A program made the translations under genes and the position numbers. A DNA stretch of 64,000 bases from Alistipes sp. (GTDB lineage: Bacteria; Bacteroidota; Bacteroidia; Bacteroidales; Rikenellaceae): NCBI RefSeq assembly GCF_020026455.1, contig NZ_JAHHQJ010000014.1, positions 1-64,000 of the forward strand, given 5' to 3'. Shown in pieces: positions 26,065 to 35,291 of the stretch (position 1 is its first letter; each line of letters opens with the position of its first letter). Under the pieces are notes generated by a model. The model saw only the letters and a program-made list of their open reading frames with translations, was not told the origin of the DNA and searched no databases.

Positions 26065-27285
26065 TTATTCGATGCGCGAATCCTTCAGTCCCAGGAAGTA
26101 GAGGATTCCGTCCAGCCCGATGGTCGAGATCGACTGCCGGGCCGTGGCCTTGACCTTGGGTTTGGCGTGGAAGGCGATGCCCAGACCCGCGAGGTTGAGC
26201 ATCGGCAGGTCGTTGGCTCCGTCGCCGACGGCCACCGACTGGGCGATGTTGATCGACTCGAACTGACACAGCAGCCGCAGCAGTTCGGCCTTGCGGCGCC
26301 CGTCGACCACCTCGCCGACATAGCGTCCCGTGAGGCGTCCGTCCTCGATCTCCAGCTCGTTGGCATAGACATAGTCGAAGCCGTACTTCTGCCGGAGGTA
26401 GTTGCCGAAATAGGTGAATCCGCCGGAGAGGATCGCCGTTTTGTACCCTACGCGTTTGAGGATGGTCATCATGCGTTCCAGCCCCTCGGTGATCGGCAGG
26501 CTGCGGGCGATCTCCTCCATGACCGAGACGTCCAGTCCCTTGAGCAGCGCGACCCTCTGTGAAAAACTCTCGCGGAAATCGATCTCGCCGCGCATGGCGC
26601 TGGCCGTGATTTCGCGCACCTTGTCGCCGACGCCCGCGCGCTCGGCCAATTCGTCGATCACCTCGGTCTCGATCAGCGTCGAGTCCATGTCGAAGCAGAT
26701 CAGGCGGCGGCTGCGGCGGTAGATGTCGTCCTTCTGGAACGAGACGTCGAGTCCGATCTCCGAGAGGTTCATGAATCCCTCCTGCATCGTGCTGCGCTCC
26801 TGGTCGGTGAGCGATCCGCGCACCGAGAGCTCGATACACGACTTGGCCGCGCGGTCGTCCTTGCAGAGGGGCATGCGTCCCGTGAGGCGCTTGATGGCGT
26901 CGATGTTCAGTCCGTGCTCGGCCACGACCTTCGTCACCTGGGCGATGTGTCGGGCCGTGACGGTGCGTCCCAGCAGGGTGATGATGTACCGGTTTTTGCC
27001 CTGACGGCTCACCCAGTCGTCGTATCGCTCCTCGGAGATGGGTGCGAAACGGATCATCACGCCCAGTTCCGACGCCTTGAAGAGCAGCTCCTTCATGATG
27101 TTTCCCGACTTGTCGGCCGTGGTCTTTATCAGGATGCCGAGCGTCAGCGACTGGTGGATGTTGGCCTGTCCGATGTCGAGGATGAAGGCGTCGTAGCGCG
27201 CGAGAATCTCGGTGAGCGACGAGGTCATGCCCGGTTTGTCTTCTCCCGAAATGTTTATCTGGATAATTTCAACGTTGTTCTGCAT
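26065..27285 (-). CDS. serB: Phosphoserine phosphatase with N-terminal ACT domains
   Basis: This 406-aa enzyme performs the final step of serine synthesis, O-phosphoserine to serine. Two ACT-like regulatory domains occupy residues 1-180 (IIQINISGEDKPGMTSSL and YIITLLGRTVTARHIAQV). The HAD phosphatase domain has motif I FDMDSTLIETE (nucleophile Asp199), motif II ILSGGFTYF, and motif IV SVAVGDGANDLPML with the Mg-binding Asp residues. The start at 27285 is preferred over an upstream ATG at 27342 because the promoter element lies at 27340-27347, on top of that codon. Confidence 0.95.
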   Translation of the reverse strand: MQNNVEIIQINISGEDKPGMTSSLTEILARYDAFILDIGQANIHQSLTLGILIKTTADKSGNIMKELLFKASELGVMIRFAPISEERYDDWVSRQGKNRYIITLLGRTVTARHIAQVTKVVAEHGLNIDAIKRLTGRMPLCKDDRAAKSCIELSVRGSLTDQERSTMQEGFMNLSEIGLDVSFQKDDIYRRSRRLICFDMDSTLIETEVIDELAERAGVGDKVREITASAMRGEIDFRESFSQRVALLKGLDVSVMEEIARSLPITEGLERMMTILKRVGYKTAILSGGFTYFGNYLRQKYGFDYVYANELEIEDGRLTGRYVGEVVDGRRKAELLRLLCQFESINIAQSVAVGDGANDLPMLNLAGLGIAFHAKPKVKATARQSISTIGLDGILYFLGLKDSRIE

Positions 27286-27339
27286 CGTCTGTCGTATAAT
27301 GAATGGTGTTTTTCTTTCTCTTTCTGTAAAAAGCGCAGA

Positions 27340-27347
27340 CAAAGTTA
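27340..27347 (-). promoter_or_regulatory. -7 element upstream of serB
   Basis: Minus-strand TAACTTTG. It decides the serB start because the upstream ATG overlaps it. Confidence 0.65.
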
Positions 27348-27369
27348 ATAAAGTTCTCTTTTTTTTGGC

Positions 27370-27377
27370 TATTTTTG
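27370..27377 (+). promoter_or_regulatory. -7 element upstream of mscS-like gene
   Basis: Plus-strand TATTTTTG fits TAnnTTTG, 25 bases before the ATG at 27402 and divergent from the serB element. Confidence 0.6.
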
Positions 27378-27401
27378 CCTCATAAACTTAAACACGGAGT
27401 T

Positions 27402-28313
27402 ATGCGGATATTTTTAGCGGTCGGAGATCCGGGTCCCCTGATGGTTCCCGACAGCGTGCAGAAAGCCCATTTTGCGGAGACGGTCGAGAAACTTGCCAAC
27501 ATCGATTTGTATGCCCTGTTGCAGAAGATGCTCTCCGAGTCGATCTGGATTATCATTAAAATCGCCATTGCCCTGGCGATCTACTTCGTCGGGCGGTGGA
27601 TCGTGCATCGTCTGCTGAAGCTGATCGACGTGGCCATGCAGCACCGCAATGTCGACATCTCGCTGCGTTCGTTCACGCGTAATACCGTCAGTGCGTTCTT
27701 CACGCTGCTGCTCATCCTGATCGTCGTCTCGACGCTGGGCGTCAACGTGACATCGCTCATTGCCGTTGCGTCGGCCGCCACGCTGGCCATCGGTATGGCA
27801 TTGAGCGGCACGGCCCAGAACTTTGCCGGCGGGGTGATGATCCTGCTGATGAAACCCTATCGTATCGGCGACTACATCTCGGCGCAGGGCCAGTCGGGAA
27901 CCGTGCGCGACATCAAGCTCTTCTCGACGGTGATCACCACGGTCGACAACCAGACGATCTACATCCCCAACAACACGATCGCAACAGCCATCATCGACAA
28001 CTATTCCACCTCCGAGACGCGCCGTGTCGATTGGTCGGTGGGCATCTCCTACGGCGACGACGTGGATGTGGCTCGCAAGGCGATTCTTTCGATGCTGGCG
28101 GCCGATGCGCGCATTCTGACCGATCCCGCCCCGGTGGTGTGGGTCACGGCGCTAGCCGACAGTTCGGTGAACCTCACGGTCCGCGCATGGGTGAAGAACC
28201 CCGACTACTGGAACACCTTTTTCGAGCATAACGAACAATTCTACAAGGAGCTGCCCAAGGTGGGCATCAACTTCCCGTTCCCGCAGATGGACGTGCACCT
28301 GACCAAGGAGTAG
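27402..28313 (+). CDS. MscS-type mechanosensitive ion channel
   Basis: This 303-aa inner-membrane channel protects against hypo-osmotic shock. Three membrane helices are apparent: IWIIIKIAIALAIYFVG, SAFFTLLLILIVVS and the pore helix SLIAVASAATLAIGMALSGTA (split from a longer run). The cytosolic vestibule follows, with FAGGVMILLMKPYRIGDYI and the conserved IYIPNN and NYS strands. It is a compact MscS of normal length. The start at 27402 follows the promoter; an in-frame ATG at 27441 is also possible. The small lipoprotein gene starts three bases after its stop. Confidence 0.92.
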   Translation: MRIFLAVGDPGPLMVPDSVQKAHFAETVEKLANIDLYALLQKMLSESIWIIIKIAIALAIYFVGRWIVHRLLKLIDVAMQHRNVDISLRSFTRNTVSAFFTLLLILIVVSTLGVNVTSLIAVASAATLAIGMALSGTAQNFAGGVMILLMKPYRIGDYISAQGQSGTVRDIKLFSTVITTVDNQTIYIPNNTIATAIIDNYSTSETRRVDWSVGISYGDDVDVARKAILSMLAADARILTDPAPVVWVTALADSSVNLTVRAWVKNPDYWNTFFEHNEQFYKELPKVGINFPFPQMDVHLTKE

Positions 28314-28316
28314 GCT

Positions 28317-28769
28317 ATGAACACGCGACTCTTCACCGTTCTTGCGGCCGTGAGCCTTGCGGCCTGCAATCCGAACCGGGGTCCCGAGTATACGACCCCG
28401 GCGGAGTTCGGCGAGGTGACCGTGCAGCCGCAGACCATCGACTCCGATTCGGAGGTCCGGGTGAAGGTCTCCGTTTCGTGCCCCTACGGGCTGCGCAACG
28501 TCTGCATCCTCTATATGCTCGACGACGACGAATCCGACGTGAGGACCGTTGCGAAGACCGAGCCGCCTGCCGGTGTTACCTCGTTCGATTACGAGGGTAT
28601 CATTCCGCGGCAGAAGGCCGGCCGGAAAGTTACTTTCCGGATCCGCGCCATCACGGCATACAACGTAGCCTCCTATACGCAGCTTCAGGAATACAGGGTC
28701 CCTGATGGCGTGGGAGGACAAATTCGAACAACCCATTTAAACAAAGAGATAGCAATTTTATGGAACTGA
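28317..28769 (+). CDS. Small lipoprotein, function unknown
   Basis: This 150-aa protein has an N-terminal lipoprotein signal (LAAVSLAAC, Cys near 17). The mature part is beta-rich, with ITAYNVASYTQLQEYRV. The last 20 residues, over the following ribosome-binding region, are atypical, and the frame overlaps the DUF5606 start by 10 bases, so the true stop may have been lost by a small change. I do not recognise a family. It likely shares a transcript with the MscS gene. Confidence 0.65.
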   Translation: MNTRLFTVLAAVSLAACNPNRGPEYTTPAEFGEVTVQPQTIDSDSEVRVKVSVSCPYGLRNVCILYMLDDDESDVRTVAKTEPPAGVTSFDYEGIIPRQKAGRKVTFRIRAITAYNVASYTQLQEYRVPDGVGGQIRTTHLNKEIAILWN

Positions 28770-29164
28770 AAGAGATTCTGGCCATTTCGGGCCAGCCCGG
28801 ACTTTATAAATTCGTGGCGCAGTCCGTGCGCGGAGTGATCGTCGAGTCGCTGCTCGACGGGCGACGCATGAATGCCTCGGCGAACGCCAAGGTGAGCGCC
28901 CTTTCGGAGATTTCGATGTTCACCGAAGGCGACGACATTGCGCTGGCCGACGTTTTCACCCGGATCTACGCCCATACGGGCGGCAAAGAGGCGATCAGCC
29001 CCAAGGAGTCGCCCGAGCAGCTGAAGGCCGCATTTGCCGAGGTGCTTCCCGAGTACGACCGCGACCGGGTGCATGTTTCGGACATCAAGAAGTGCTTCGC
29101 GTGGTACAACACGCTGGTCGGAGCGGGATTCACGGAATTCAAACTCCCGGAAGGAAACGAATAG
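28760..29164 (+). CDS. DUF5606 domain protein
   Basis: This 134-aa cytosolic protein opens with MELKEILAISGQPGLYKFVAQ, then GVIVESLLDGRRM, VSALSEISMFTEGDDI and PEYDRDRVHVSDIKKCFAWYN. The whole pattern is that of the DUF5606 family found across Bacteroidota. Function is unknown. A ribosome-binding region lies inside the end of the preceding gene, suggesting coupled translation. Confidence 0.9.
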   Translation: MELKEILAISGQPGLYKFVAQSVRGVIVESLLDGRRMNASANAKVSALSEISMFTEGDDIALADVFTRIYAHTGGKEAISPKESPEQLKAAFAEVLPEYDRDRVHVSDIKKCFAWYNTLVGAGFTEFKLPEGNE

Positions 29165-29237
29165 CGAGCAGCATCCCGGCCCGTGCCGGGGTGTGACGAA
29201 CCGAAAGCCGCTGCGGCTTTCATAAAGACCTGTCGTT

Positions 29238-29726
29238 ATGGAGAAGAAAACGAAAGTGCTGGCACTGGTTGCCCACGACAACATGAAACGCGACCTGGCA
29301 GAGTGGGTCGACTGGAACAGCCGCAAGTTGAGCCGTCACCACTTGGTGTGTACGGGTACGACCGGCAAGATGGTCGAGAAGACCCTGCGCGACCACCGGG
29401 AGGAGCATGAGGAGTATGCCGGGGAACAGCCCGAGCTGAAAATCACGCTGCTCAAGTCGGGCCCGCTGGGCGGCGACCAGCAGCTGGGGTCGCTCATCGC
29501 CGACGGAAAGATCAATGCGCTGATTTTCTTTTGGGACCCGATGTCGGCCCAGCCGCACGATGTCGATGTGAAGGCGCTGCTGCGCCTGGCGACGCTTTAC
29601 AACGTTCCGACGGCCATCAACCGATCGTCGGCCGATTTCCTGATCTCCTCGCCGCTGTTCGAGGACGACAGCTACAAACCCGTCGTGAAGGATTACAAGG
29701 CCTATGTCGAGCGGGTGCTGAAATAG
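29238..29726 (+). CDS. mgsA: Methylglyoxal synthase
   Basis: This 162-aa enzyme converts dihydroxyacetone phosphate to methylglyoxal and phosphate, a bypass of glycolysis when phosphate is short. Signature elements are VLALVAHDNMKRDL, VCTGTTGKMV (phosphate-binding loop), SGPLGGDQQLGSLI with the catalytic Asp80, FFWDPMSAQPHDVDVKALLR with His107, and NVPTAINRSSADF. Length is close to the E. coli enzyme plus a short C-terminal extension. A small hairpin (29203-29221) precedes it and a strong terminator follows. Confidence 0.95.
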   Translation: MEKKTKVLALVAHDNMKRDLAEWVDWNSRKLSRHHLVCTGTTGKMVEKTLRDHREEHEEYAGEQPELKITLLKSGPLGGDQQLGSLIADGKINALIFFWDPMSAQPHDVDVKALLRLATLYNVPTAINRSSADFLISSPLFEDDSYKPVVKDYKAYVERVLK

Positions 29727-29743
29727 ACGATGAATTGCAAAAG

Positions 29744-29776
29744 GGCCCGGGTGTGACGTTTACACCCGGGCCTTTT
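29744..29776 (+). terminator. mgsA terminator
   Basis: GGCCCGGGTGT (29744-29754) pairs perfectly with ACACCCGGGCC (29762-29772), followed by TTTT. Confidence 0.9.
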
Positions 29777-29777
29777 G

Positions 29778-30167
29778 TGTTCTTGAAGTGCTCCCGGGAA
29801 ACCGGGCTTCTTGCGGCGCGCTTGCCTCCTCCCGGCTCGCTTGTCCGGTTTTTTCGTGACATTCCGCCTCGGACGGGAGACCCCACCTTGAATGTAACAT
29901 TCCGGCTCGGACGCAACACCCCGCTTCAAACGTAACATTCCGCCTCGGGCGTAAACCCTCGGCTTCTCCGTAGGCCCCCTCCGCAGAACCTTTCCGGCAA
30001 AGGCCGCCTCTGGGAGGTTCGCCGGGCCGAATCCGCCGATAGGGTAGTGTCCCCCGGACCGATGGGCGAGGTCCGAATTTGCATGCTCTGCGCCGCTGCG
30101 GACAGGTCGCCGCGCTGCGATTCCGATGGGGGAATGCGGCCCTGCACGCTCCCTGCTTCCCCGTTTT
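29778..30167. repeat. Gap with approximately 33-base degenerate repeats
   Basis: Three copies of a unit containing ACATTCCGCCTCGGACG occur between about 29858 and 29960. The remainder, to the end of dusB, is GC-rich with no supportable gene on either strand. Confidence 0.6.
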
Positions 30168-31190
30168 TTACAGGTTGTGCGACAGCGGTGCGGGAACCGC
30201 TCCGCTCAGATCGTAGTCGCCCCAGCGGCAGGCGATCTCGTCGAGTGTGGCGAACAGCTCGGCGGTGTCGAGCGACGTCACGAGTTTCAGCCGCGTGGCC
30301 TTGAAGTCGGGCAGCCCCTTGAAATAGTTGGTCATGTGACGCCTCATTTCGAGGATTCCGACATGGTCGCCCTTGATTTCGAGTGACTTCTGCAAATGTT
30401 CCTTCGCGATGGCCACGCGCTCGACGACCGACGGCTGCGGCAGTTCTTCGCCCGTGGTGAGGAAGTGCTTCACTTCGCGGAAGATCCACGGACGTCCGTA
30501 GGTGGCGCGGCCGATCATTATGCCGTCCACACCGTAGCGGTCGAACATCTCCCGGGCCCTGGGCCCCGAGTCGACGTCGCCGTTGCCGATGATCGGAATG
30601 TGGATCTGCGGATTGTTCTTCACCTTGCCGATCAGCGTCCAGTCGGCTTCGCCGCGGTACATCTGGGCCCGCGTGCGGCCGTGAATGGTCAGCGCGGCGA
30701 TTCCCACATCCTGCAGGCGCAGGGCTATTTCCTCGATGTTTTTCGACTCCTCGTCCCATCCGAGGCGGGTTTTCACCGTCACGGGTTTCTTCACGGCCTC
30801 GACGATCCGGCGGGTCATCTCGACCATCAGCGGCACGTCGCGCATCATCCCCGATCCGGCTCCGCGTCCGGCGATCTTCTTCACCGGGCAGCCGAAATTG
30901 ATGTCGATCACATCGGGATCGGCCGCCTCGGCCATGCGTGCCGCCTCGACCATCGGGTCGATCAGGTGGCCGTAGAGCTGAATGCCCACGGGACGTTCGG
31001 CCTCGCCGATTTCGAGTTTCTTGAGCGATTTCGCCGCGTCGCGGATCAGTCCGTCCGACGAGATGAACTCGGTGTAGACCATGTCGGCACCGAAGCGTTT
31101 GCACATGTAGCGGAACGACGGATCGGTGACATCCTCCATCGGAGCGAGCAGCAGGGCCTGTTCGCCCAGTTCTATGTTTGCGATTTTCAT
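30168..31190 (-). CDS. dusB: tRNA-dihydrouridine synthase
   Basis: This 340-aa flavoenzyme reduces uridine to dihydrouridine in tRNA D-loops. The TIM barrel shows LLAPMEDVTDPSFR, MVYTEFISSDGL, DINFGCPVKKIAGRGAGSG with the catalytic Cys101, TVKTRLGWDEES, LTIHGRTRAQMY, IIGNGDV and GIMIGRATYGRPWIF; the last two bind FMN phosphate. Length is normal. Its ATG overlaps the TGA of the upstream CNNM gene by four bases, so the two are co-translated. The B-type assignment is by resemblance. Confidence 0.93.
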   Translation of the reverse strand: MKIANIELGEQALLLAPMEDVTDPSFRYMCKRFGADMVYTEFISSDGLIRDAAKSLKKLEIGEAERPVGIQLYGHLIDPMVEAARMAEAADPDVIDINFGCPVKKIAGRGAGSGMMRDVPLMVEMTRRIVEAVKKPVTVKTRLGWDEESKNIEEIALRLQDVGIAALTIHGRTRAQMYRGEADWTLIGKVKNNPQIHIPIIGNGDVDSGPRAREMFDRYGVDGIMIGRATYGRPWIFREVKHFLTTGEELPQPSVVERVAIAKEHLQKSLEIKGDHVGILEMRRHMTNYFKGLPDFKATRLKLVTSLDTAELFATLDEIACRWGDYDLSGAVPAPLSHNL

Positions 31191-32458
31191 GACTGTTGTT
31201 TCTGGTTGACGAGGATTTTGTCGATGCGCGCTCCGTCCATGTCCGCGATTTCGAGCGTGAGACCGTTCCATTCCAGTTTCTCGCCCGTGGCGGGAATGTG
31301 GCCCAGCTGGTCGAGGATCAGCCCGCTGACGGTGTTGTAGGTGTTGCAGGGTAGGGAGTTCTCCAGCCCGAAGCAGTCGAGGAAGTCGTAGAAAGGACAT
31401 TGGCCGTCGACCAGACAGCTGCCGTCCTCGCGCCGGACGATGTCCGGTTCCTCGCGCGGATCGGGCAGCTCGCCGACCAGGGCTTCGAAAATGTCGCGCA
31501 GGGTGATGATGCCGCGCGTCACGCCGAATTCGTCGCAGATGATGCCGTAGTCCAGCTGTTCGGTGCGCAGCTGCTCGAGGGCGTTGTAAACCTCAAACCC
31601 TTCGTGGAAGAATTTCGCCGGACCGATCAGCCCGTGCAGGTCGAATTCCTCGTCGCCCAGGTGCAGAAACAGGTCCTTGAGATAGACCACGCCCAGCAGT
31701 TTGTCGAGATTGCCCAGACCGACGGGATAGCAGTTGTGGGGAGCGCGGGCCACCGTTTCGCGGATCTGCTCCGCGGACGCCGCCGCATCGATCCATGCCA
31801 GTTCGCTGCGGTGGGTCATGATCGACTCCACCGTGCGGTCGCCCAGCGAGAAGACGCGGTCCATGATCTGGCGTTCGACCGCCTGCACCTCGCCGTCCTC
31901 GGCCCCTTCCTGAATGATCGAGCGTATTTCCGCCTCGGTGACCTTGCTTTCGGCCTGTTGCAGCCCCAGCAGTCGGGTGATGCCCGCCGTGCTTCTGGAG
32001 AGCAGCCACACGAAGGGCGACGTCATGATTGAGAGCAGCCGCATGGGCTGTGCGACGATTTTTGCGGCCCGCTCGGCGGCGTTCATGCCGATGCGCTTGG
32101 GGACCAGTTCGCCGAAGATGATCGTGAGGTAGGTGACCACGATGACGATCGAGATCTGCGCCGTGACGGTCGCCGTGCGCAGCGGAATGCCCAGACGGGC
32201 CAGCTCCCCGCCGAATTTTGCGGCCAGCGTGTCGCCGGAGTAAATACCCGTGAGAATGCCGATCAGGGTGATGCCGATCTGCACGGTTGATAGAAACCGG
32301 TCGGGGTCTTTGGCCAGTTTCAGGGCCTGTCGGGCGCCCGCACTGCCTTGTCGGGCCTGCAGCTCCAGATTCGAGCGCCGGGCCGAAATGAGTGCGATCT
32401 CCGACATGGCAAACAGCCCGTTGAGCAGGATCAGCAGCAGAATGACGAGAATTTCCAT
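31187..32458 (-). CDS. CNNM/CBS-domain membrane protein (hemolysin C family)
   Basis: This 423-aa protein has an N-terminal DUF21/CNNM transmembrane domain (LVILLLILLNGLFAMSEIAL and further hydrophobic segments, about residues 1-180). Two CBS motifs follow (VESIMTHRSELAWI and DYGIICDEFGVTRGIITLRDIFEALVG, the second split here). A C-terminal CorC_HlyC domain has LEWNGLTLEIADMDGARIDKI. The family includes Mg/Co efflux factors and so-called hemolysins; the ion moved is unknown. The start at 32458 follows its promoter. Confidence 0.92.
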   Translation of the reverse strand: MEILVILLLILLNGLFAMSEIALISARRSNLELQARQGSAGARQALKLAKDPDRFLSTVQIGITLIGILTGIYSGDTLAAKFGGELARLGIPLRTATVTAQISIVIVVTYLTIIFGELVPKRIGMNAAERAAKIVAQPMRLLSIMTSPFVWLLSRSTAGITRLLGLQQAESKVTEAEIRSIIQEGAEDGEVQAVERQIMDRVFSLGDRTVESIMTHRSELAWIDAAASAEQIRETVARAPHNCYPVGLGNLDKLLGVVYLKDLFLHLGDEEFDLHGLIGPAKFFHEGFEVYNALEQLRTEQLDYGIICDEFGVTRGIITLRDIFEALVGELPDPREEPDIVRREDGSCLVDGQCPFYDFLDCFGLENSLPCNTYNTVSGLILDQLGHIPATGEKLEWNGLTLEIADMDGARIDKILVNQKQQS

Positions 32459-32482
32459 GGAGTGTCTTGTCGGTTTGTGTCG

Positions 32483-32513
32483 CAAAGATAATGGATGTCG
32501 GGCTAAAACCAAA
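32483..32513 (-). promoter_or_regulatory. Promoter of the CNNM-dusB operon
   Basis: On the minus strand TTTG (32510-32513) and TATCTTTG (32483-32490) are 19 bases apart, an exact consensus match. The ATG at 32458 follows. Confidence 0.8.
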
Positions 32514-32531
32514 GAATATGGTCCCGATGGA

Positions 32532-32562
32532 ATTGCTTATTCGCCGAAAAACGTTAAATTTG
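32532..32562 (+). promoter_or_regulatory. argS promoter
   Basis: ATTG (32532-32535) and TAAATTTG (32555-32562) are 19 bases apart. The argS ATG follows 19 bases later, divergent from the CNNM-dusB promoter. Confidence 0.65.
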
Positions 32563-32581
32563 CGGGCAAAATCTATTGTAT

Positions 32582-34363
32582 ATGAATATCGAAACCTTTA
32601 TTTCGGATGCGGTCCGCCGGTCGGTGGAGGCGCTTTACGGTGAGCTTGGCGACGAGCAGTTGCAGATTCAGAAGACCCGCAGGGAGTTCGAGGGCGACTA
32701 TACCCTCGTAACCTTTCCGTTGCTCCGGCGAAGCCGCAAGTCTCCCGAAGCCACCGCGACCGAAATCGGCGAATACATGGCGGCCAACGTCCCCGAGATC
32801 GCGTCGTTCAACGTGATCAAAGGTTTCCTCAACCTTTCGCTCGACAATGCGTTTTGGGCGGCCCGCTTCGCCGAAGTCGCTGCCGACGAACATTTCGGAC
32901 ATGCTCCTGCGACGGGCCGCACCGTGATGGTCGAATACTCGTCGCCCAACACCAACAAGCCACTCCATCTGGGACACATCCGCAACAACCTGCTGGGTTA
33001 CTCCGTGGCTCAGATTCTCAAGGCCAACGGCCATACGGTCATCAAGGCCAATCTGGTGAACGACCGCGGCATCCACATCTGCAAGTCGATGCTGGCGTGG
33101 CAGCTCTACGGAAACGGGGCTACTCCGGCTTCGTCGGGTCTGAAGGGCGATCACCTCGTGGGCGATTACTACGTGGAGTTCGACAAACATTACAAGGAGC
33201 AGATCAAGGAGCTGGTTGCGCAGGGACAGTCGGAGGAGGAGGCCAAGAAAAACGCCCCGATCATGCTCCAGGCCCAGGAGATGCTGCGCAAGTGGGAGGC
33301 CCGGGATCCCGAGGTCTACTCGCTCTGGGAGAAGATGAACGGCTGGGTTTACGAGGGCTTCGACGTGACCTACAAGGCGCTGGGCGTCGACTTCGACAAG
33401 GTCTATTACGAGTCGCAGACCTACCTGCTGGGCAAGTCGCTCGTCGAGGAGGGGCTCGACAAGGGGGTCTTCTACCGCCGTCCCGACAATTCGGTGTGGA
33501 TCGACCTCACGGCGGACGGACTGGACGAAAAACTGCTGCTGCGCGGCGACGGCACGTCGGTCTACATGACGCAGGACCTCGGCACGGCTTTCCGCCGCTT
33601 CGAGGACAATCGGCTCGATGACATGATCTACGTCGTGGGCAACGAACAGAACTACCACTTTCAGGTGCTGAAACTGGTGCTCCGGAAACTGGGCTATGCC
33701 GACTGGAGCGACCACATCACCCACCTCTCCTACGGCATGGTGGAGCTTCCCGAGGGCAAGATGAAGTCGCGCGAGGGTACGGTGGTCGACGCCGACGACC
33801 TGATCGAGGGCATGGTCTCGACGGCGCGCGAGATGTCGGCCGAGCTGGGCAAGCTCGATGGATGCTCGGAGGAGGAGGCCGAAGCGGTCTCGACGATGGT
33901 CGGGCTGGGAGCGCTCAAGTACTTCATCCTCAAGGTCGATCCCAAGAAAACGATGCTGTTCGATCCCCGCGAGTCGATCGACTTCAACGGCAATACGGGA
34001 CCTTTCATCCAGTACACCCACGCGCGTATCCGCTCGGTGCTGCGCAAGGCCGCCGAGGCTGGCATCGACTTCAGAGGGACTGCGGCGGCGGATTACCTGC
34101 GCGAGGAGGTCGACCTGGTCAAGGCGCTGACGGAGTATCCGTCGGTGGTGAAGGCTGCGGGCGATAACTTTGCGCCGTCGATCGTCGGGGCCTATGTCTA
34201 CGAGCTGGCCAAGCAGTTCAATGGCTATTACCACGACCATTCGATCCTCAAGGAGGAGAACACTGAGGTGCGCAAGATGCGTCTCCAGCTGGCGCAGCAG
34301 GTCGCCCGCGTCCTGAAGGAGGGCATGAAACTGCTGGGCATCGACGTTCCCGAACGCATGTAA
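32582..34363 (+). CDS. argS: Arginyl-tRNA synthetase
   Basis: This 593-aa class I synthetase charges tRNA-Arg. VMVEYSSPNTNKPLHLGHIRNN carries the HIGH motif (HLGH near residue 129; long run split here), followed by VNDRGIHICKSMLAW. The KMSKS-equivalent is MKSREG in GKMKSREGTVVDAD. The C-terminal anticodon-binding helical domain has PSVVKAAGDNFAPSIVGAYVYELA and ends in LLGIDVPERM, the conserved tail. Length is standard. The start at 32582 is taken because the upstream in-frame TTG at 32576 lacks support. Confidence 0.97.
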   Translation: MNIETFISDAVRRSVEALYGELGDEQLQIQKTRREFEGDYTLVTFPLLRRSRKSPEATATEIGEYMAANVPEIASFNVIKGFLNLSLDNAFWAARFAEVAADEHFGHAPATGRTVMVEYSSPNTNKPLHLGHIRNNLLGYSVAQILKANGHTVIKANLVNDRGIHICKSMLAWQLYGNGATPASSGLKGDHLVGDYYVEFDKHYKEQIKELVAQGQSEEEAKKNAPIMLQAQEMLRKWEARDPEVYSLWEKMNGWVYEGFDVTYKALGVDFDKVYYESQTYLLGKSLVEEGLDKGVFYRRPDNSVWIDLTADGLDEKLLLRGDGTSVYMTQDLGTAFRRFEDNRLDDMIYVVGNEQNYHFQVLKLVLRKLGYADWSDHITHLSYGMVELPEGKMKSREGTVVDADDLIEGMVSTAREMSAELGKLDGCSEEEAEAVSTMVGLGALKYFILKVDPKKTMLFDPRESIDFNGNTGPFIQYTHARIRSVLRKAAEAGIDFRGTAAADYLREEVDLVKALTEYPSVVKAAGDNFAPSIVGAYVYELAKQFNGYYHDHSILKEENTEVRKMRLQLAQQVARVLKEGMKLLGIDVPERM

Positions 34364-34383
34364 TTTTGAAGGGTATATCTGAA

Positions 34384-34412
34384 AAGAGGCTGCTTTTAAG
34401 CAGCCTCTTTTA
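34384..34412. terminator. Bidirectional terminator between argS and the GIY-YIG gene
   Basis: AAGAGGCTGCTT (34384-34395) pairs with AAGCAGCCTCTT (34398-34409). It is followed by TTT on the plus strand and preceded by the A run that serves the minus strand. It overlaps the end of the GIY-YIG frame. Confidence 0.85.
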
Positions 34413-35264
34413 TTTGGTTTCTTCCAGCGATTTCAGAATGCATCCGTCTTTCGTTTTCCATTCTGACAGGCCATTGGCACTACGCCCCATGACGATACTG
34501 GCGGCTGTGGAAGGACTGGAAAATAACAGGTCCTTGGTCAGTACGAGTCCCTCCGGGTCTTGAACGATCGTTTTGTTGCTAAGCAATTTATCTCGTAAGT
34601 GCAGGTAATTGTCTGGGAAAGAGCGGGTGACGGAATCCGCGATTCGGGAATTTTTCAATACGACGAATCCCTCTGTGGTGCTAATCCCCTGGGCGTTCGC
34701 TCCTCGGGCAGCCTGAATATACAAGATGCGGTTCGGCGTTGTGTTTTGCGATGAAATCAATGGTTCGAAGATTTTGAACCCCAACGTGCCGATCAGCAGC
34801 TTGATATTGGCGATGAATTCCTCCATTTCGGCCTCGTCCGGTTCGGAGATGGTCGATCGGGTAGGGGTGTTGGAGTTTTCCAGCTTGTAACGGCCGACTT
34901 CGTCGGCTGCTTCGTACAATCTGTTCTCTATGTATTTGATGTGAGCCTTGTTCAGGTTGTTGTCTTTGCTGACGAACACGATGGCGTCATTCCAGAAATC
35001 TTTTTGCGAAAGATGCTGTGTCAACCGTTTCAGAATGCCGTCGGCTTCGCCGATATATGCCAGACCTTCTTTGTCCGTATTGTCGGATTTGCCGAACAGG
35101 ATGTAAACGCCGGCATTGTCCATATCCTTTCGGTCCATGCATTGGCGGATGCAAGATCTCGGGATACGGTATGCTTTTCCATTCCAGTTGGACAATTCGC
35201 AGCTGATACGCCCTTCCGCGGAGCCATCCATCAGAAACAGTGTTATTTTCTTGCCGTACGCCAT
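34410..35264 (-). CDS. GIY-YIG nuclease family protein with DUF4357-like C-terminus
   Basis: This 284-aa cytosolic protein has a GIY-YIG fold at about residues 50-110: AGVYILFGKSD, then GLAYIGEADGILKRLTQHL, the arginine of motif R, and a glutamate in IKYIENRLY. The C-terminal part (about 210-284) has ILYIQAARGANAQGISTTEGFVVLKNSRIA and KDGCILK, the DUF4357 pattern. Proteins with this pair occur as standalone putative endonucleases; the target is unknown. The start at 35264 is chosen because the promoter element lies at 35284-35291, inside the longer open frame. Codon usage is more AT-rich than its neighbours. Confidence 0.85.
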   Translation of the reverse strand: MAYGKKITLFLMDGSAEGRISCELSNWNGKAYRIPRSCIRQCMDRKDMDNAGVYILFGKSDNTDKEGLAYIGEADGILKRLTQHLSQKDFWNDAIVFVSKDNNLNKAHIKYIENRLYEAADEVGRYKLENSNTPTRSTISEPDEAEMEEFIANIKLLIGTLGFKIFEPLISSQNTTPNRILYIQAARGANAQGISTTEGFVVLKNSRIADSVTRSFPDNYLHLRDKLLSNKTIVQDPEGLVLTKDLLFSSPSTAASIVMGRSANGLSEWKTKDGCILKSLEETK

Positions 35265-35283
35265 CTTGAACGAATTATTTTTG

Positions 35284-35291
35284 CAAAGATA
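35284..35291 (-). promoter_or_regulatory. -7 element of the GIY-YIG gene
   Basis: Minus-strand TATCTTTG, 20 bases before the ATG at 35264. A matching TTTG is not seen. Confidence 0.55.

Noticed and set aside
27286..27342. Upstream start for serB at 27342
   Set aside because: The promoter -7 element lies on this codon; the start at 27285 gives the conserved opening.
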